Shown one piece after another: positions 63,594 through 64,000 of a stretch of 64,000 nucleotides of DNA. The DNA is from CBDIDH01 sp965277595 (GTDB lineage Bacteria > Planctomycetota > Planctomycetia > Isosphaerales > Isosphaeraceae), in contig CBDIDH010000002.1 in NCBI GenBank assembly GCA_965277595.1, positions 4,216,001 to 4,280,000 on the forward strand. The letters run 5' to 3'. Position 1 is the first letter of the stretch. Each line of letters starts with the position of its first letter. The position numbers were made by a program, and so were the translations under genes. Under the pieces are notes generated by a model. It ran no database searches and had not been told where the DNA came from. It was given only the letters and a program-made list of their open reading frames with translations.

Positions 63594-64000
63594 TCAAGGC
63601 GTCAGGGCGGAGTGAGTCAGGGAACGGGGCGTGAAGGTGGAATGGGAGTCGAGAGCCCTGGCGTAGACGTCGGCGAGCGAACGGGCCTCGGTGTCGGGAT
63701 GGTAGTCGCGGCGGATCAGGGAACGGCCCGAGTCGCCAAGGCATCGGGCTCGGGCGGGATCGGCGAGAAGTTCGAGAATCGAGCGCGAGAGCGCCCTGGA
63801 GTCTCCGGGGGTGACGCGGAGGCCGCAGCCGCCGTGTGAGACAAGGGCGCGAAGGCCGTCGATGTCCGAGGCGATCGAGGGAACCCCAAAAGCCAGCGCC
63901 GTGGCGAGCGTCCGGGCCACGGAAGGAACCAGCGAAGGCTGACAGAAGACGTCGAGAACGCTCCAGAAGCGAAGGCCGACGACGGGAATTCCGGCGAAGG
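63594..64000 (-). CDS. Family 4 glycosyltransferase, partial (start beyond window)
   Basis: The minus-strand frame is open from the right edge to the TGA at 63596-63594 and gives the last 134 or so residues. FCQPSLVPSVARTLATALAFGVPSIASDIDGLRALV matches the donor-site region of GT4 enzymes, although the usual first glutamate of E-x7-E is replaced (PSVARTLATALA). The tail LGDSGRSLIRRDYHPDTEARSLADVY is the normal C-terminal helix. It is convergent with the WaaE-like gene, 30 bases away, and so lies in a different transcript of the same cluster. Confidence 0.75.
   Translation of the reverse strand, partial: FAGIPVVGLRFWSVLDVFCQPSLVPSVARTLATALAFGVPSIASDIDGLRALVSHGGCGLRVTPGDSRALSRSILELLADPARARCLGDSGRSLIRRDYHPDTEARSLADVYARALDSHSTFTPRSLTHSALTP

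Overview
The window is high-GC bacterial chromosome that looks like a planctomycete, most likely family Isosphaeraceae. The evidence is a Tat-type Gfo/Idh/MocA oxidoreductase, several proteins with a zinc ribbon or proline/acidic linker plus one membrane helix, a GH57 glucanotransferase beside galT, a futalosine-pathway menaquinone gene, and many one-to-a-few-base gene overlaps (TGATG, ATGA, GTGA, TTGA). The genus-level guess is inference. I saw no rRNA, tRNA, CRISPR array, insertion sequence or prophage.

Layout. 0-8 kb: Tat oxidoreductase, SRPBCC protein, zinc-ribbon membrane protein, Eis-like acetyltransferase, then a coupled pair of a DPM1-like glycosyltransferase and a distantly BshC-like protein. 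8-14 kb: a 1049-residue membrane/TPR protein, a coiled-coil membrane protein overlapping a TTG-started small membrane protein, and a Rad52-type annealing protein. 14-20 kb: galT, GH57 4-alpha-glucanotransferase, DUF58 plus partner, and an endonuclease/exonuclease/phosphatase-fold membrane protein. 20-27 kb: a planctomycete-style single-pass protein, bioA-bioD, SAM hydroxide adenosyltransferase, queF, sppA. 27-36 kb: STAS protein, mutS, DUF72, lnt, trpG/pabA-moeA and a small secreted protein. 36-46 kb: a three-gene ABC export module, mqnD, acnA. 46-54 kb: a complete pyruvate dehydrogenase operon (E1alpha, E1beta, E2, E3), then a Uma2 gene and a second dihydrolipoamide dehydrogenase on the other strand. 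54-64 kb: small membrane proteins, queD, and a cell-surface polysaccharide cluster (three GT4 transferases, a Wzy-like polymerase, an O-acyltransferase, a GT2 transferase and part of a further GT4) that runs off the right edge.

The most unusual signal is not a gene. At least seven intergenic gaps hold fold-back elements whose arms are built from 7-base repeats. Three unrelated heptamer classes occur (TGACCAA-like, GGGCAAA/GGGCAGA-like, GGAGACA-like), but all share the same plan of heptamer arm, short loop and inverted heptamer arm. They sit 3' of genes, including inside operons. One element carries three copies of an exact 49-base (7x7) unit. They resemble, in logic, the short tandemly repeated repetitive heptamers of cyanobacteria. 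Two of them are open in frame with the downstream gene and can create false N-terminal extensions.

Starts were set from Shine-Dalgarno spacing, overlap with neighbours and where family homology begins. Where these disagree the entry says so. All function calls rest on motif recognition by eye; no search was run.
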